Assembly (NCBI GenBank): GCA_900553345.1
Contig: USDE01000052.1
Coordinates: 1 to 8,374, forward strand
Source of the DNA: an uncultured Collinsella sp.
GTDB lineage: Bacteria > Actinomycetota > Coriobacteriia > Coriobacteriales > Coriobacteriaceae
Direction of reading: 5' to 3'
Length of the DNA stretch: 8,374 nt
This document shows, in pieces, positions 1-6,265 of this stretch (its first letter is position 1; each line of letters starts with the position of its first letter). The position numbers and the translations under genes are program-made. Under the pieces are notes generated by a model, which saw only the letters and a program-made list of their open reading frames with translations, was not told where the DNA came from and ran no database searches.

Positions 1-2
1 AT

Positions 3-1283
3 TTGGAACTGTATGAAAAGTACGACGTGAAGCGTGGGCTCCGTGATAAAAACGGAAACGGCGTGGTAGCGGGTCTGACGAAGGTGTCCAAAATCGAAGC
101 CAACAAAGTAGTGGATGGAGTAAAGGTCCCCTGCGAAGGAAAACTATTTTACAGAGGTTATAATATCTATGATTTGATTGGCGGTGTAGTGAGAGAAAAC
201 CGATATGGTTTTGAAGAAATTGCATACCTGCTTCTGTTCGGAGAACTTCCTAATGCAGATCAGCTTACAAAATTTAAAGAAAGCCTGGCATTCAGCCGTA
301 CACTTCCCACAAATTTTGTCCGTGACGTAGTAATGAAAGCACCGACAAAAGATATGATGATATCCCTAAGCAAGAGTATTCTCACCCTGGCTTCCTATGA
401 CGAGAAGGCCTGGGATATTACGGTTCCCAATGTACTCAGACAGTGCATGATGCTCATTAGCGTAATGCCCATGCTGGCTGTGTACGGCTACCATGCCTAT
501 AACCATTATGAGAGGGACGGCAGCATGTACATACACCGCCCGGACGAGAATCTCTCTACCGCAGAGAATCTGCTCCGCCTTCTGAGGCCCGACATGAAGT
601 ACTCGCAGGTGGAAGCCCATGTACTGGATTTGGCGTTAATCCTGCATATGGAGCATGGCGGCGGCAACAACTCCACGTTTGCCTGCCGCGTGCTGTCCTC
701 CTCGGCCACCGACCCGTATTCCGCCTACGCCGCGGCTATCGGCTCGCTCAAGGGCCCGCGCCACGGCGGCGCCAACGCCAAAGTCGTGTCCATGCACGAG
801 GACATCCGCGCGCATGTCTCCAATTGGGAGGACGAGGACGAGGTCGCAGCCTACCTGGGCAAGATTCTCGACAAGCAGGCCTTCGACGGCACGGGCCTCA
901 TCTACGGTATGGGCCACGCCGTCTACACGCTGAGCGACCCGCGCGCCGAGGTGTGCCGCCGTTACGCGCGCACGCTTGCCGCCAAGAAGGACCTGGGCGA
1001 TGAGTTCGCGCTCATCGAGCGCATCGAGCGCCTGGCACCGCAGGTGATGCGCGATCACGGCATGACCAAGCCCATCTGCGCCAACATCGACCTGTACACG
1101 GGCTTTATCTACAAGATGCTCGGCGTGCCCGAGACACTCTTTACGCCGCTGTTCGCCGTCGCCCGCATGGCCGGCTGGTCGGCGCACCGCATGGAAGAGC
1201 TCTTCTGCGCGCACCGCATCATCCGTCCCGCGTATCGCCCGGTTATCGAGCCGCTGGAGTACAAGCCGCTCGCCGATCGCTAG
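3..1283 (+). CDS. gltA: Citrate synthase, 5' end cut by window edge; mosaic base composition
   Basis: Condenses oxaloacetate and acetyl-CoA to citrate in the cytoplasm; first step of the (often incomplete) TCA route to 2-oxoglutarate. The visible 426 residues hold the family's three catalytic residues: His254 in GPRHGGAN, His305 in GMGHAVYTLSDPR and Asp363 in NIDLYTGF. An earlier conserved block HMEHGGGNNSTF lies at 216-227 and the C-terminal GWSAHRMEEL at 391-400. The frame can begin at a TTG at base 3, but clostridial homologues carry roughly 30-45 residues before the KYDVKRGLRDKNG block, so I take the true start to lie outside the window. Bases before ~640 are AT-rich with five AGA/AGG arginine codons; after ~680 the gene is GC-rich, uses only CGC/CGT for arginine, and looks like its neighbours. 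The frame is intact across the junction and ends TAG, followed by a terminator. Function is very secure; whether the chimera is biological is not. Confidence 0.95.
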   Translation: MELYEKYDVKRGLRDKNGNGVVAGLTKVSKIEANKVVDGVKVPCEGKLFYRGYNIYDLIGGVVRENRYGFEEIAYLLLFGELPNADQLTKFKESLAFSRTLPTNFVRDVVMKAPTKDMMISLSKSILTLASYDEKAWDITVPNVLRQCMMLISVMPMLAVYGYHAYNHYERDGSMYIHRPDENLSTAENLLRLLRPDMKYSQVEAHVLDLALILHMEHGGGNNSTFACRVLSSSATDPYSAYAAAIGSLKGPRHGGANAKVVSMHEDIRAHVSNWEDEDEVAAYLGKILDKQAFDGTGLIYGMGHAVYTLSDPRAEVCRRYARTLAAKKDLGDEFALIERIERLAPQVMRDHGMTKPICANIDLYTGFIYKMLGVPETLFTPLFAVARMAGWSAHRMEELFCAHRIIRPAYRPVIEPLEYKPLADR

Positions 1284-1306
1284 AACGCGGACCGTTATAG
1301 AACCCG

Positions 1307-1345
1307 AGCGTGGCCAGGGCATCACCGCCCTCGGCCACGCTTTTT
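1307..1345 (+). terminator. Intrinsic terminator after citrate synthase
   Basis: AGCGTGGCC (1307-1315) pairs perfectly with GGCCACGCT (1333-1341). Inside it AGGGC (1316-1320) pairs with GCCCT (1327-1331) around a six-base loop, with one bulged C at 1332. A run of five T follows (1341-1345). It lies 24 nt after the citrate synthase stop. The next start codon is only 25 nt downstream, so HAD transcription must either read through it or start at an unseen promoter overlapping it. Confidence 0.9.
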
Positions 1346-1370
1346 ATGCCAGTAGAAAGGGCTGCATCGA

Positions 1371-2213
1371 ATGATTGTTTTTTCCGATATGGATGGAACG
1401 CTGTTGACGAGTGACAAGCAGATGAGCGACGCCACCTGGGCGATGCTCGACGAGCTCGCACGTCGCGGCATTGAGTTTGTACCGTGCACGGGACGTCCGC
1501 TGTCGGGCATCTTTGAGCCCATCCTCGCCCATCCCGCCGTGCACTATGCCGTCTGTGCCAATGGCGCCAGCGTCTGGCAGCTCGACGACGATGTGCCCAC
1601 CGATACCTCGCGCGCCACGCGCATCTTGAGCCGACCGCTCGATTGCGGCATTGCCCATCGCATCCACCGCATCGCCGCCGGCCACGATGTGACCTTCGAT
1701 ATCTTCGCGGACGGGCAATGCTTCCTCCCCCGCTCGCTCTACACGCGCCTGGACGAATTCTGCGGCGGTGACCCCCACATCGCGGCTTCGCTCAAGCGCA
1801 CACGAACACCGATCGACATGGATATCGACAGCAAGATCGACGAGGTCGAGACGCTCGAACGCATCGCCATGTACTGGCACGACCCGGCCGATCGCGACGC
1901 CATCGCGTCGGAGCTCGACACGCTCGGAGGCATTGAGGTCACGCGTTCGTACGCCATGAATATCGAGGTCATGGGCGAGGGCGCCACCAAGGGAACGGCC
2001 CTCACGTGGCTATGCGAGCACCTGGGCGAGCGTCTCGCCGACGCTTGGGCGTTCGGCGACAACATCAACGACATCCCCATGCTGCAGACAGCGGGCCACG
2101 GCATGGCCATGATCAACGGCGAACCCGAAGACCACGAGGCCGCCGACGCCATCACCGAATACGACAACGACCACGACGGCGTCGCCCGCACCATCATGGC
2201 CGCCCTCGCCTAG
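1371..2213 (+). CDS. Cof-type HAD-superfamily (IIB) phosphatase
   Basis: A 280-residue soluble phosphohydrolase of the Cof/HAD-IIB group, enzymes that dephosphorylate small metabolites such as sugar phosphates or nucleotide-related compounds; the substrate cannot be read from sequence. All four HAD motifs are present: DMDGT with nucleophile Asp6 and acid/base Asp8, Thr40 in PCTGRP, Lys207 in GATKGTA, and the Mg-binding GDNIND with Asp230 and Asp234. The variable cap domain occupies roughly residues 80-190, and the length is typical. The ATG start is supported by AGAAAGG (1354-1360) ten bases upstream. The gene follows the citrate synthase terminator closely and converges on a second HAD gene of the same class. 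The two proteins share motifs but differ throughout, so they do not look like a recent duplication. Confidence 0.92.
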   Translation: MIVFSDMDGTLLTSDKQMSDATWAMLDELARRGIEFVPCTGRPLSGIFEPILAHPAVHYAVCANGASVWQLDDDVPTDTSRATRILSRPLDCGIAHRIHRIAAGHDVTFDIFADGQCFLPRSLYTRLDEFCGGDPHIAASLKRTRTPIDMDIDSKIDEVETLERIAMYWHDPADRDAIASELDTLGGIEVTRSYAMNIEVMGEGATKGTALTWLCEHLGERLADAWAFGDNINDIPMLQTAGHGMAMINGEPEDHEAADAITEYDNDHDGVARTIMAALA

Positions 2214-2224
2214 CAGCATCAACC

Positions 2225-2294
2225 CGGCAGGGTAGCTAAGTAGTCGTTGGGGACACTCCTCGCGGGGCGCCGCAAAGACTGTCCCCGGCTGCCG
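2225..2294. repeat. Nested inverted repeat between convergent HAD genes
   Basis: Three symmetric layers: CGGCAG (2225-2230) with CTGCCG (2289-2294); GGGGACA (2249-2255) with TGTCCCC (2280-2286); and GCGG (2262-2265) with CCGC (2270-2273) around a GGCG tetraloop. The middle and inner stems are separated by internal loops of six bases on each side. It lies between two converging genes and could end transcription from both, although there is no T-run. TTGGGGAC (2247-2254) recurs at 5281-5288 inside another palindrome, which suggests a dispersed REP-like family; that is inference. Confidence 0.5.
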
Positions 2295-2323
2295 ACAGAA
2301 AAGGAACGTCTCCATCTGCCGAA

Positions 2324-3118
2324 TTAGGCGAGACTCTCCAGCACGCGACGGAGCTCCTGCTGAACGGCGTGGTCGCGGTTGCAGCCTACGACGCGATCGG
2401 CAACCGCTTTGAGCGCGGGGCGCGCGTTTTCCATCGCGCAGCCCGTGCCGACAAAGCGAATGATCTCGTAGTCGTTCATCGAGTCGCCAAACGCCATGAC
2501 CTCGTCGCGTCCAATGCCGTAGTGTTCCGCGAGCTGCGCGATGCCCGAGGCCTTCGACACACCGGGCTGCATAGCATCGATCCACGCGTTGCCCGAAGGC
2601 GCAAAAGTAAAGAGCTGACCAAGTTCGCGCTGTAGCACGTAGGCGCTGTCCATAACGACACCGTCATCGCAAAAGATACTCGCCTTGATGATATTTACGC
2701 TGGGATCGGGCAGCTCCCAAATACGCTCGGCATTGGGAAGGTCCTTATCGACCTCACGCACGAACTTGCACTCGTCATCGAGCAGGAAGGACTTGGTTCG
2801 GTCAAAGAGCGCTAGATGCAGATTGGGAAACGTCGCGACTGCTTGGGCGAGCTTTCGAATCGCCAGGTGCGAATACACCTCACGGTCTACCATTTTGCCG
2901 TCGGCGTAGACCTGGGCACCGTTAGCGGCGACAAAGTCCATCTTGTCGCGAACGGGCGCAAAGAACTCGCACAGGCGATCGTAGCGGCGACCTGACGATG
3001 CGGCAAAATGCACGCCATGCTCGTGTAGCGCCAGAATCAGTTCGTAGGTCTCGGGAGGCACCTGGCTGTTTTCGTCAAGCAACGTGCCGTCCATATCGGA
3101 TGCAATCAGTTTAAACAT
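2324..3118 (-). CDS. Cof-type HAD-superfamily (IIB) phosphatase
   Basis: A 264-residue cytoplasmic phosphatase of the Cof group, substrate unknown. HAD motifs: DMDGT with Asp8 (nucleophile) and Asp10, the Ser41/Ser42 pair before GRR (motif II), Lys189 in GVSKASG (motif III), and GDSMND with Asp212 and Asp216 (motif IV). The cap domain spans roughly 80-185. The ATG start is supported by GAAGGGAG (3126-3133 on the complementary strand) seven bases upstream. It is transcribed towards the other HAD gene and appears monocistronic: the upstream neighbour, adenine deaminase, ends about 200 bases away. A 9-bp-armed palindrome 22 bases upstream of the start may be its operator. The family call is secure; the physiological role is not. 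Confidence 0.92.
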   Translation of the reverse strand: MFKLIASDMDGTLLDENSQVPPETYELILALHEHGVHFAASSGRRYDRLCEFFAPVRDKMDFVAANGAQVYADGKMVDREVYSHLAIRKLAQAVATFPNLHLALFDRTKSFLLDDECKFVREVDKDLPNAERIWELPDPSVNIIKASIFCDDGVVMDSAYVLQRELGQLFTFAPSGNAWIDAMQPGVSKASGIAQLAEHYGIGRDEVMAFGDSMNDYEIIRFVGTGCAMENARPALKAVADRVVGCNRDHAVQQELRRVLESLA

Positions 3119-3140
3119 GGAAAAGCTCCCTTCGGGCTTG

Positions 3141-3168
3141 TTGGAATCGAACGTATATCCGATTCCAA
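3141..3168. promoter_or_regulatory. Palindrome upstream of the minus-strand HAD gene; possible operator
   Basis: TTGGAATCG (3141-3149) and CGATTCCAA (3160-3168) are perfect inverted 9-mers separated by ten bases that, on the minus strand, read GATATACGTT and contain a -10-like TATACG. It lies 22-49 bases upstream of the ATG of the HAD phosphatase at 3118. That position fits an operator overlapping a promoter, or a 5'-leader hairpin. No T-run follows on the minus strand, so a terminator is unlikely. The regulator is unknown. Confidence 0.4.
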
Positions 3169-3216
3169 CGTACCCAAAGGGGGCTCAAATAAGACTCCGC
3201 GGGCGCAAACGTTACA

Positions 3217-3330
3217 AGGACCTAGCAAATAGCTCACACATGCCAGAGGTCCTACGGCCGCAGCGTCAGGCGACACGCCAAAGAGTGTCGCAGGCGACTA
3301 GCCGTTTAAGAACGTCCCCGATGACTAGTC
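3217..3330. repeat. Hairpin-rich intergenic tract downstream of adenine deaminase
   Basis: Bases 3119-3324 hold no credible gene. Two short inverted repeats are visible: AGGACCT (3217-3223) with AGGTCCT (3247-3253), and GCGACAC (3270-3276) with GTGTCGC (3285-3291) around an eight-base loop. GACTAG occurs at 3295-3300 and again inside the palindrome GACTAGTC (3323-3330), which overlaps the adenine deaminase stop. The second stem is the more likely transcription end of adenine deaminase on the minus strand, but there is no T-run after it, so I do not call it an intrinsic terminator. Confidence 0.3.
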
Positions 3331-5145
3331 GGCGTAGGTGAAGGTTGTGACGTCGAACATGCCCTCGGGGCGGATGCGGAGCGTCGGGATAACCGGCAGG
3401 GGCAGGAAGATGATGCCCATGATGGGGTCGAGCGGCGGCTCGATGCCCATGGCGCGCGCCTTGACCATAAAGTCGTCGTGCTGCGCGGCGACATCCTCGG
3501 CCGTGCCTTCGCTCATCAGACCGCCGAGCGCCAGCGGAATGCGCGCCACGACCTCGCCGTTGCGCACCAGCACGTGACCACCCTGGCCCACAGCCTCAAC
3601 AGCAGCCATCATATCGGCGGCATTGTCGCCCACCACGCATACGTTGTGCGAGTCGTGGCCGATTGTGGAGGCAATGGCGCCACCGGTGATGGTGAAGCCG
3701 CGCACCCAGCCGCGACCGATGTGCTTGCCGACAAGACCCAGGCCCGCAGGGCCATCACCGTCGGCGCCCTCGGCCTGCAGCGACACACCGCGGCCGTGGC
3801 GCTCGATCAGCATAATGCGGCGCAGGCCCTCGGCGCTCTCGGGGCGAACCATACCCGTGATGGCCTTACCCGGCACCACGTCGATCACGGCCTCGCCCGG
3901 CTTAAAGGCATAGTCGAACACGTCGAGCGAAAGCTTCGGCAGCTTAACGGAGGCGCGCAGCTCATCGGCAAGGGCCGCAACCTCGGCCATCTCGGGTGCA
4001 ATCTCGCCCACAAAGGTACCGTCCTGCGCCACCAGAGCACCGGCGGCATACACGCGATGCGGAGCCGTGGCAAACGTCAGGTCATTGAGCACCAGCAGGT
4101 CGGCACGCTTGCCCGGGGCGATGGCGCCGCGGAGCTCGTGCGGGTCGCGGCAGCCGTGGTCCAGGCCAAATGCCTCAGCCGTGGAAAGGGACGCCATGGA
4201 GATAGCGACCACCGGGTCGATGCCCGCCTCGATAGCCACGCGGCAGGCGTTGTCGATCATGCCGGTCGCAAGCGCATCGGAAGGAGCGCGGTCGTCGGTC
4301 GCAAAGCAGCAACGGCGGGCACGGGCAGGATTCTCCAGCAGCATCGGCGACAGGTTGGCCAGGTCATGGCTGCACGTACCTTCGCGCAGCATCACGTACA
4401 TGCCGCGGGACAGCTTGTCGAATGCCTCCTCGGGAATCGTCGACTCATGGTCAGCGATAATGCCAGCCGCGGCATAGGCGTTGAGATCCTTGCAGGCAAC
4501 GAGCGGGGCGTGACCGTCCACCTGTTTGGACGGCGTCTGGTTGGCAGCGTCGATTCGAGCGCAGGTCTCGGGATCGGCCATAAAGACGCCCGGCAGGTTC
4601 ATCATCTCGCCCAGGCCAAAGACATCGCCCGGATGCTCGGCAAAAAACGCCTGCATGTCAGCGGCGGTAATCACAGCGCCTGCTTGCTCATCGGGCAGCG
4701 CGGGCACGCACGAGGGCATCATGTACTTGATGGAAATAGGAGCGCGACGGCCGTCCTCGATCATAAAGCGCAGGCCGTCCAGGCCGGAAACGTTGGCGAT
4801 CTCGTGGCTGTCGGCAATGGCAGTGGTGGTACCGCGCGTCGCCGCCATGCGCGCATACTCGGCAGGGCGGATGTTCGAAGACTCGATATGCAAGTGTCCG
4901 TCAATAAAACCGGGGGCAAGATAGCGGCCCTGGCAATCGATGACCTCGGCAGCCTCATACGTACCGGCGGCATCGTCGCGACCATCGTAGAGCACACCGA
5001 CGATCACGCCATCCTTGACGGCAACGCTACCGGGCGCCACGCGCTGGCCGTACACATCGACAATCTGTGCATTGGCAAACAGCGTGTCAACGGGCACACG
5101 GCCCTCGGCGGCCTCGATCACAGATCTCATGACCTCAACGGACAT
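3325..5145 (-). CDS. ade: Adenine deaminase
   Basis: Metal-dependent amidohydrolase converting adenine to hypoxanthine and ammonia in the cytoplasm, for purine salvage and nitrogen supply. With the chosen start it has 606 residues, slightly longer than typical AdeC proteins. Visible family features: a small N-terminal beta region ending in APGFIDGHLHIESS with metal ligands His84 and His86 and nearby Glu88; Glu180 in GLGEMMN; His212 in DGHAP; His233 in ADHES; Asp284 in ATDDR; and the adenine-deaminase-specific C-terminal block TIGHDSHNVCVVG (495-507). The frame is open back to an ATG at 5247, but the ATG at 5145 has AAAGGAG six bases upstream and gives the expected N terminus (VDTLFANAQIVDVYG), whereas the extra 34 residues do not look like the family and cross a terminator-like hairpin. 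It lies 214 bases after the co-directional GntR gene, so its control may be linked to that regulator. Confidence 0.95.
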   Translation of the reverse strand: MSVEVMRSVIEAAEGRVPVDTLFANAQIVDVYGQRVAPGSVAVKDGVIVGVLYDGRDDAAGTYEAAEVIDCQGRYLAPGFIDGHLHIESSNIRPAEYARMAATRGTTTAIADSHEIANVSGLDGLRFMIEDGRRAPISIKYMMPSCVPALPDEQAGAVITAADMQAFFAEHPGDVFGLGEMMNLPGVFMADPETCARIDAANQTPSKQVDGHAPLVACKDLNAYAAAGIIADHESTIPEEAFDKLSRGMYVMLREGTCSHDLANLSPMLLENPARARRCCFATDDRAPSDALATGMIDNACRVAIEAGIDPVVAISMASLSTAEAFGLDHGCRDPHELRGAIAPGKRADLLVLNDLTFATAPHRVYAAGALVAQDGTFVGEIAPEMAEVAALADELRASVKLPKLSLDVFDYAFKPGEAVIDVVPGKAITGMVRPESAEGLRRIMLIERHGRGVSLQAEGADGDGPAGLGLVGKHIGRGWVRGFTITGGAIASTIGHDSHNVCVVGDNAADMMAAVEAVGQGGHVLVRNGEVVARIPLALGGLMSEGTAEDVAAQHDDFMVKARAMGIEPPLDPIMGIIFLPLPVIPTLRIRPEGMFDVTTFTYAD

Positions 5146-5151
5146 ACCATA

Positions 5152-5158
5152 CTCCTTT
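5152..5158 (-). promoter_or_regulatory. Ribosome binding site that fixes the adenine deaminase start
   Basis: The minus strand reads AAAGGAG, six bases before the ATG whose first base is 5145. No comparable site precedes the upstream in-frame ATG at 5247, so the 606-residue form is preferred over the 640-residue form. Confidence 0.8.
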
Positions 5159-5166
5159 AACCGTAG

Positions 5167-5202
5167 AAAAAAGCTGCGGAGCGGACAGGCCTTCACCGCA
5201 GC
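5167..5202 (-). terminator. Intrinsic terminator-like hairpin in the adenine deaminase leader
   Basis: On the minus strand GCTGCGG (5202-5196) pairs with CCGCAGC (5179-5173) around a 16-base loop, followed at once by six T (5172-5167). An alternative inner pairing GCGG/CCGC is possible. The adenine deaminase start is 21 bases further on, and that gap is filled by its ribosome binding site. The hairpin either ends the GntR transcript, with adenine deaminase depending on read-through, or forms the very 5' end of an adenine deaminase transcript from the promoter proposed at 5215-5220. No purine riboswitch core was recognised around it. Confidence 0.7.
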
Positions 5203-5214
5203 AAACCAATAGCC

Positions 5215-5220
5215 ATTGTA
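5215..5220 (-). promoter_or_regulatory. Possible -10 element for adenine deaminase
   Basis: The minus strand reads TACAAT (five of six matches to TATAAT) just upstream of the terminator-like hairpin, which would put the transcript start near 5208. No good -35 is seen at 16-18 bases spacing. The plus strand here reads ATTGTAT, the same as one half of the palindrome at 6156-6169, so the GntR protein could also act here. Weak evidence. Confidence 0.3.
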
Positions 5221-5260
5221 TGCCCAAAAGGAGGCCGCCGATAACACCCCTTCCGCTTAA

Positions 5261-5319
5261 CGGCACTGCCAAATGATCCCTTGGGGACGGAGGAAAACGG
5301 ATCAGTTTGGGCGGTGCTG
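5261..5319. repeat. Long imperfect palindrome between gntR and adenine deaminase
   Basis: Bases 5261-5279 pair with 5299-5319 over 19 positions, with only two single-base bulges (5305 and 5311) and two positions (5267/5313 and 5262/5318) that are G-T wobbles if the plus strand folds. The perfect core is TGATCC/GGATCA and the loop (5280-5298) contains TTGGGGACGGAGG. It codes for nothing and has the look of a REP or mobile palindromic element. TTGGGGAC also occurs in the inverted repeat at 2225-2294. Confidence 0.55.
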
Positions 5320-5359
5320 GCGCCAAGGTTTAAGACCGACGTTGTCCCTTGTTGCTTTC

Positions 5360-6010
5360 CTACCAGACGGTGAACTGGGCGTTTTCTGTGTTCCAATGGA
5401 CATCGCGAACGTAGTCGCGCACGCCCGTCGCATCTCGTGCTTCGAACAACTCAAGAATATGGGCATGTTCGTTGTTGGCTTTGTTGAGCAGTTTGCACGC
5501 CGTCTCCTGGTCGACAGTCTCGTAATCGCGCTTGATAAAGCAGCGCTCGAGCTGCGAGATCATATCGCGCAGACGGTCGTTGCCGCAGCGGTTGAAGTAC
5601 GTCAGATGAAAGTCTCGCTGAATGTCGTCGTACTTTCGGATGAGACCGCCTTGGATCGCGAGGTCCATAGAGCCGACGAGAAATTTCAGCTGCGTAATGT
5701 CATCGTCGGTTAGGTTCGGACAGGAGAGATATGCGGCCTGCCCGTCGAGCGGCCCCATAATCTCAAAGACTTCAACGGCGTTTTGCTGATCGAACCCACG
5801 GACGCGGAATCCGCGGCGGGGGAGATTGTCCAGGTAGCCATCGCTTGCCAGCTGGATGAGCGCTTCGCGGACCGGCGTGCGCGACACGCCCATGGCATCG
5901 CAGATCGTCTGCTCGCTCAGTCGGTCGCCGGCGGACAACTCGCCGGCGTCAATACGGCTCGAAATATAGTCGTATACGTGGTCCTTCAGGGGCCTTCTGA
6001 GCGTTTCCAT
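5360..6010 (-). CDS. GntR-family transcriptional regulator, FadR/FCD subfamily
   Basis: A 216-residue DNA-binding regulator. Residues 1-70 form the GntR winged helix, with the signature LSEQTICDAMGVSRTPVREAL (31-51) and the wing NLPRRGFRV (62-70). Residues ~75-210 form the all-helical FCD effector domain; His135 (DFH), His182 (NEH) and His205 (DVHW) sit where this family places metal-binding histidines, suggesting a carboxylate- or amino-acid-like ligand held by a metal. The ATG start has AAGGAG (6020-6025 on the complementary strand) nine bases upstream. It is divergent from the DDAH-family gene across a 255-base AT-rich region carrying a classic FCD-type palindrome, and lies upstream of adenine deaminase in the same direction. 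Regulation of DDAH and of itself is the natural inference; ligand and sign of control are unknown. Confidence 0.93.
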   Translation of the reverse strand: METLRRPLKDHVYDYISSRIDAGELSAGDRLSEQTICDAMGVSRTPVREALIQLASDGYLDNLPRRGFRVRGFDQQNAVEVFEIMGPLDGQAAYLSCPNLTDDDITQLKFLVGSMDLAIQGGLIRKYDDIQRDFHLTYFNRCGNDRLRDMISQLERCFIKRDYETVDQETACKLLNKANNEHAHILELFEARDATGVRDYVRDVHWNTENAQFTVW

Positions 6011-6075
6011 GAGCTTATGCTCCTTAACTGTATATTTCTAAAACTAAATACGTTTCGCTTGAATAGCTCAATTGA

Positions 6076-6081
6076 ATTATA
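6076..6081 (-). promoter_or_regulatory. Probable -10 element of the gntR promoter
   Basis: The minus strand reads TATAAT, a perfect consensus, about 65 bases upstream of the GntR start, in a locally AT-rich stretch. No convincing -35 is seen at the usual spacing. Downstream in the leader, ACTGTATATTTC (6027-6038) resembles a degraded copy of the palindrome at 6156-6169, matching 7 of 12 positions, which would allow autoregulation. Confidence 0.45.
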
Positions 6082-6155
6082 GAACGACCAGCTAAATCGC
6101 GCTACTTTGCGCCGATACGTAAGAATACGCTTACCGATGAATATCTACCGTTCAG

Positions 6156-6169
6156 TATTGTATACAATA
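6156..6169. promoter_or_regulatory. Predicted GntR/FCD operator in the divergent promoter region
   Basis: TATTGTATACAATA is a perfect 14-bp palindrome. Operators of the FadR/FCD branch of GntR proteins commonly centre on T-N-GT-AT-AC-N-A, and this site fits exactly. It sits 97 bases before the DDAH start and overlaps AT-rich hexamers (TACAAT, TATAAA at 6168-6173) that could be the DDAH -10, the expected place for a repressor site. The divergently encoded GntR protein is the obvious candidate binder. Confidence 0.7.
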
Positions 6170-6247
6170 TAAAAAACAGGAAAACCGCACTAAGATAAAG
6201 CCATCGAAAGGAAGGCGGGCGCGAAGAAGTCCCGCTCTCTGCTAAGA

Positions 6248-6262
6248 GATCCAAGGAGGATC
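6248..6262 (+). promoter_or_regulatory. Ribosome binding site of DDAH gene inside a small hairpin
   Basis: The strong Shine-Dalgarno AAGGAGG (6253-6259) is six bases before the ATG. It lies within GATCC-AAGGA-GGATC, a perfect 5-bp stem (6248-6252 with 6258-6262) with a five-base loop. A second small hairpin, TCTCT (6236-6240) with AGAGA (6245-6249), overlaps its left arm by two bases, so the two cannot both form fully. The ribosome site is certain; a control role for the fold is speculative. Confidence 0.55.
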
Positions 6263-6265
6263 ATC

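Noticed and set aside
636..1325. A 229-codon minus-strand frame opposite citrate synthase
   Set aside because: Shadow of the GC-rich 3' half of citrate synthase; it exists because of third-position GC and has no family resemblance.
1371..3118. The two convergent HAD phosphatases as an inverted duplication
   Set aside because: They share only the general HAD-IIB motifs; cap domains, loops and lengths differ, and no DNA-level repeat is visible.
3478..5160. A 560-codon open frame on the plus strand antisense to adenine deaminase
   Set aside because: It is the mirror of a GC-rich gene with a clear family identity; the translated product is His/Ala/Arg-rich, resembles no family I know, and has no ribosome site.
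5193..5216. Seven-codon leader peptide frame (MAIGLLR) overlapping the adenine deaminase hairpin
   Set aside because: No Shine-Dalgarno precedes it (the upstream bases are CCTCC-like), the codons are not enriched for a regulatory amino acid, and its ATG overlaps the likely -10 element.
5146..5247. The 34-residue N-terminal extension of adenine deaminase
   Set aside because: The internal ATG at 5145 has an ideal ribosome site, the extension reads through a terminator hairpin, and family members begin near the internal start.
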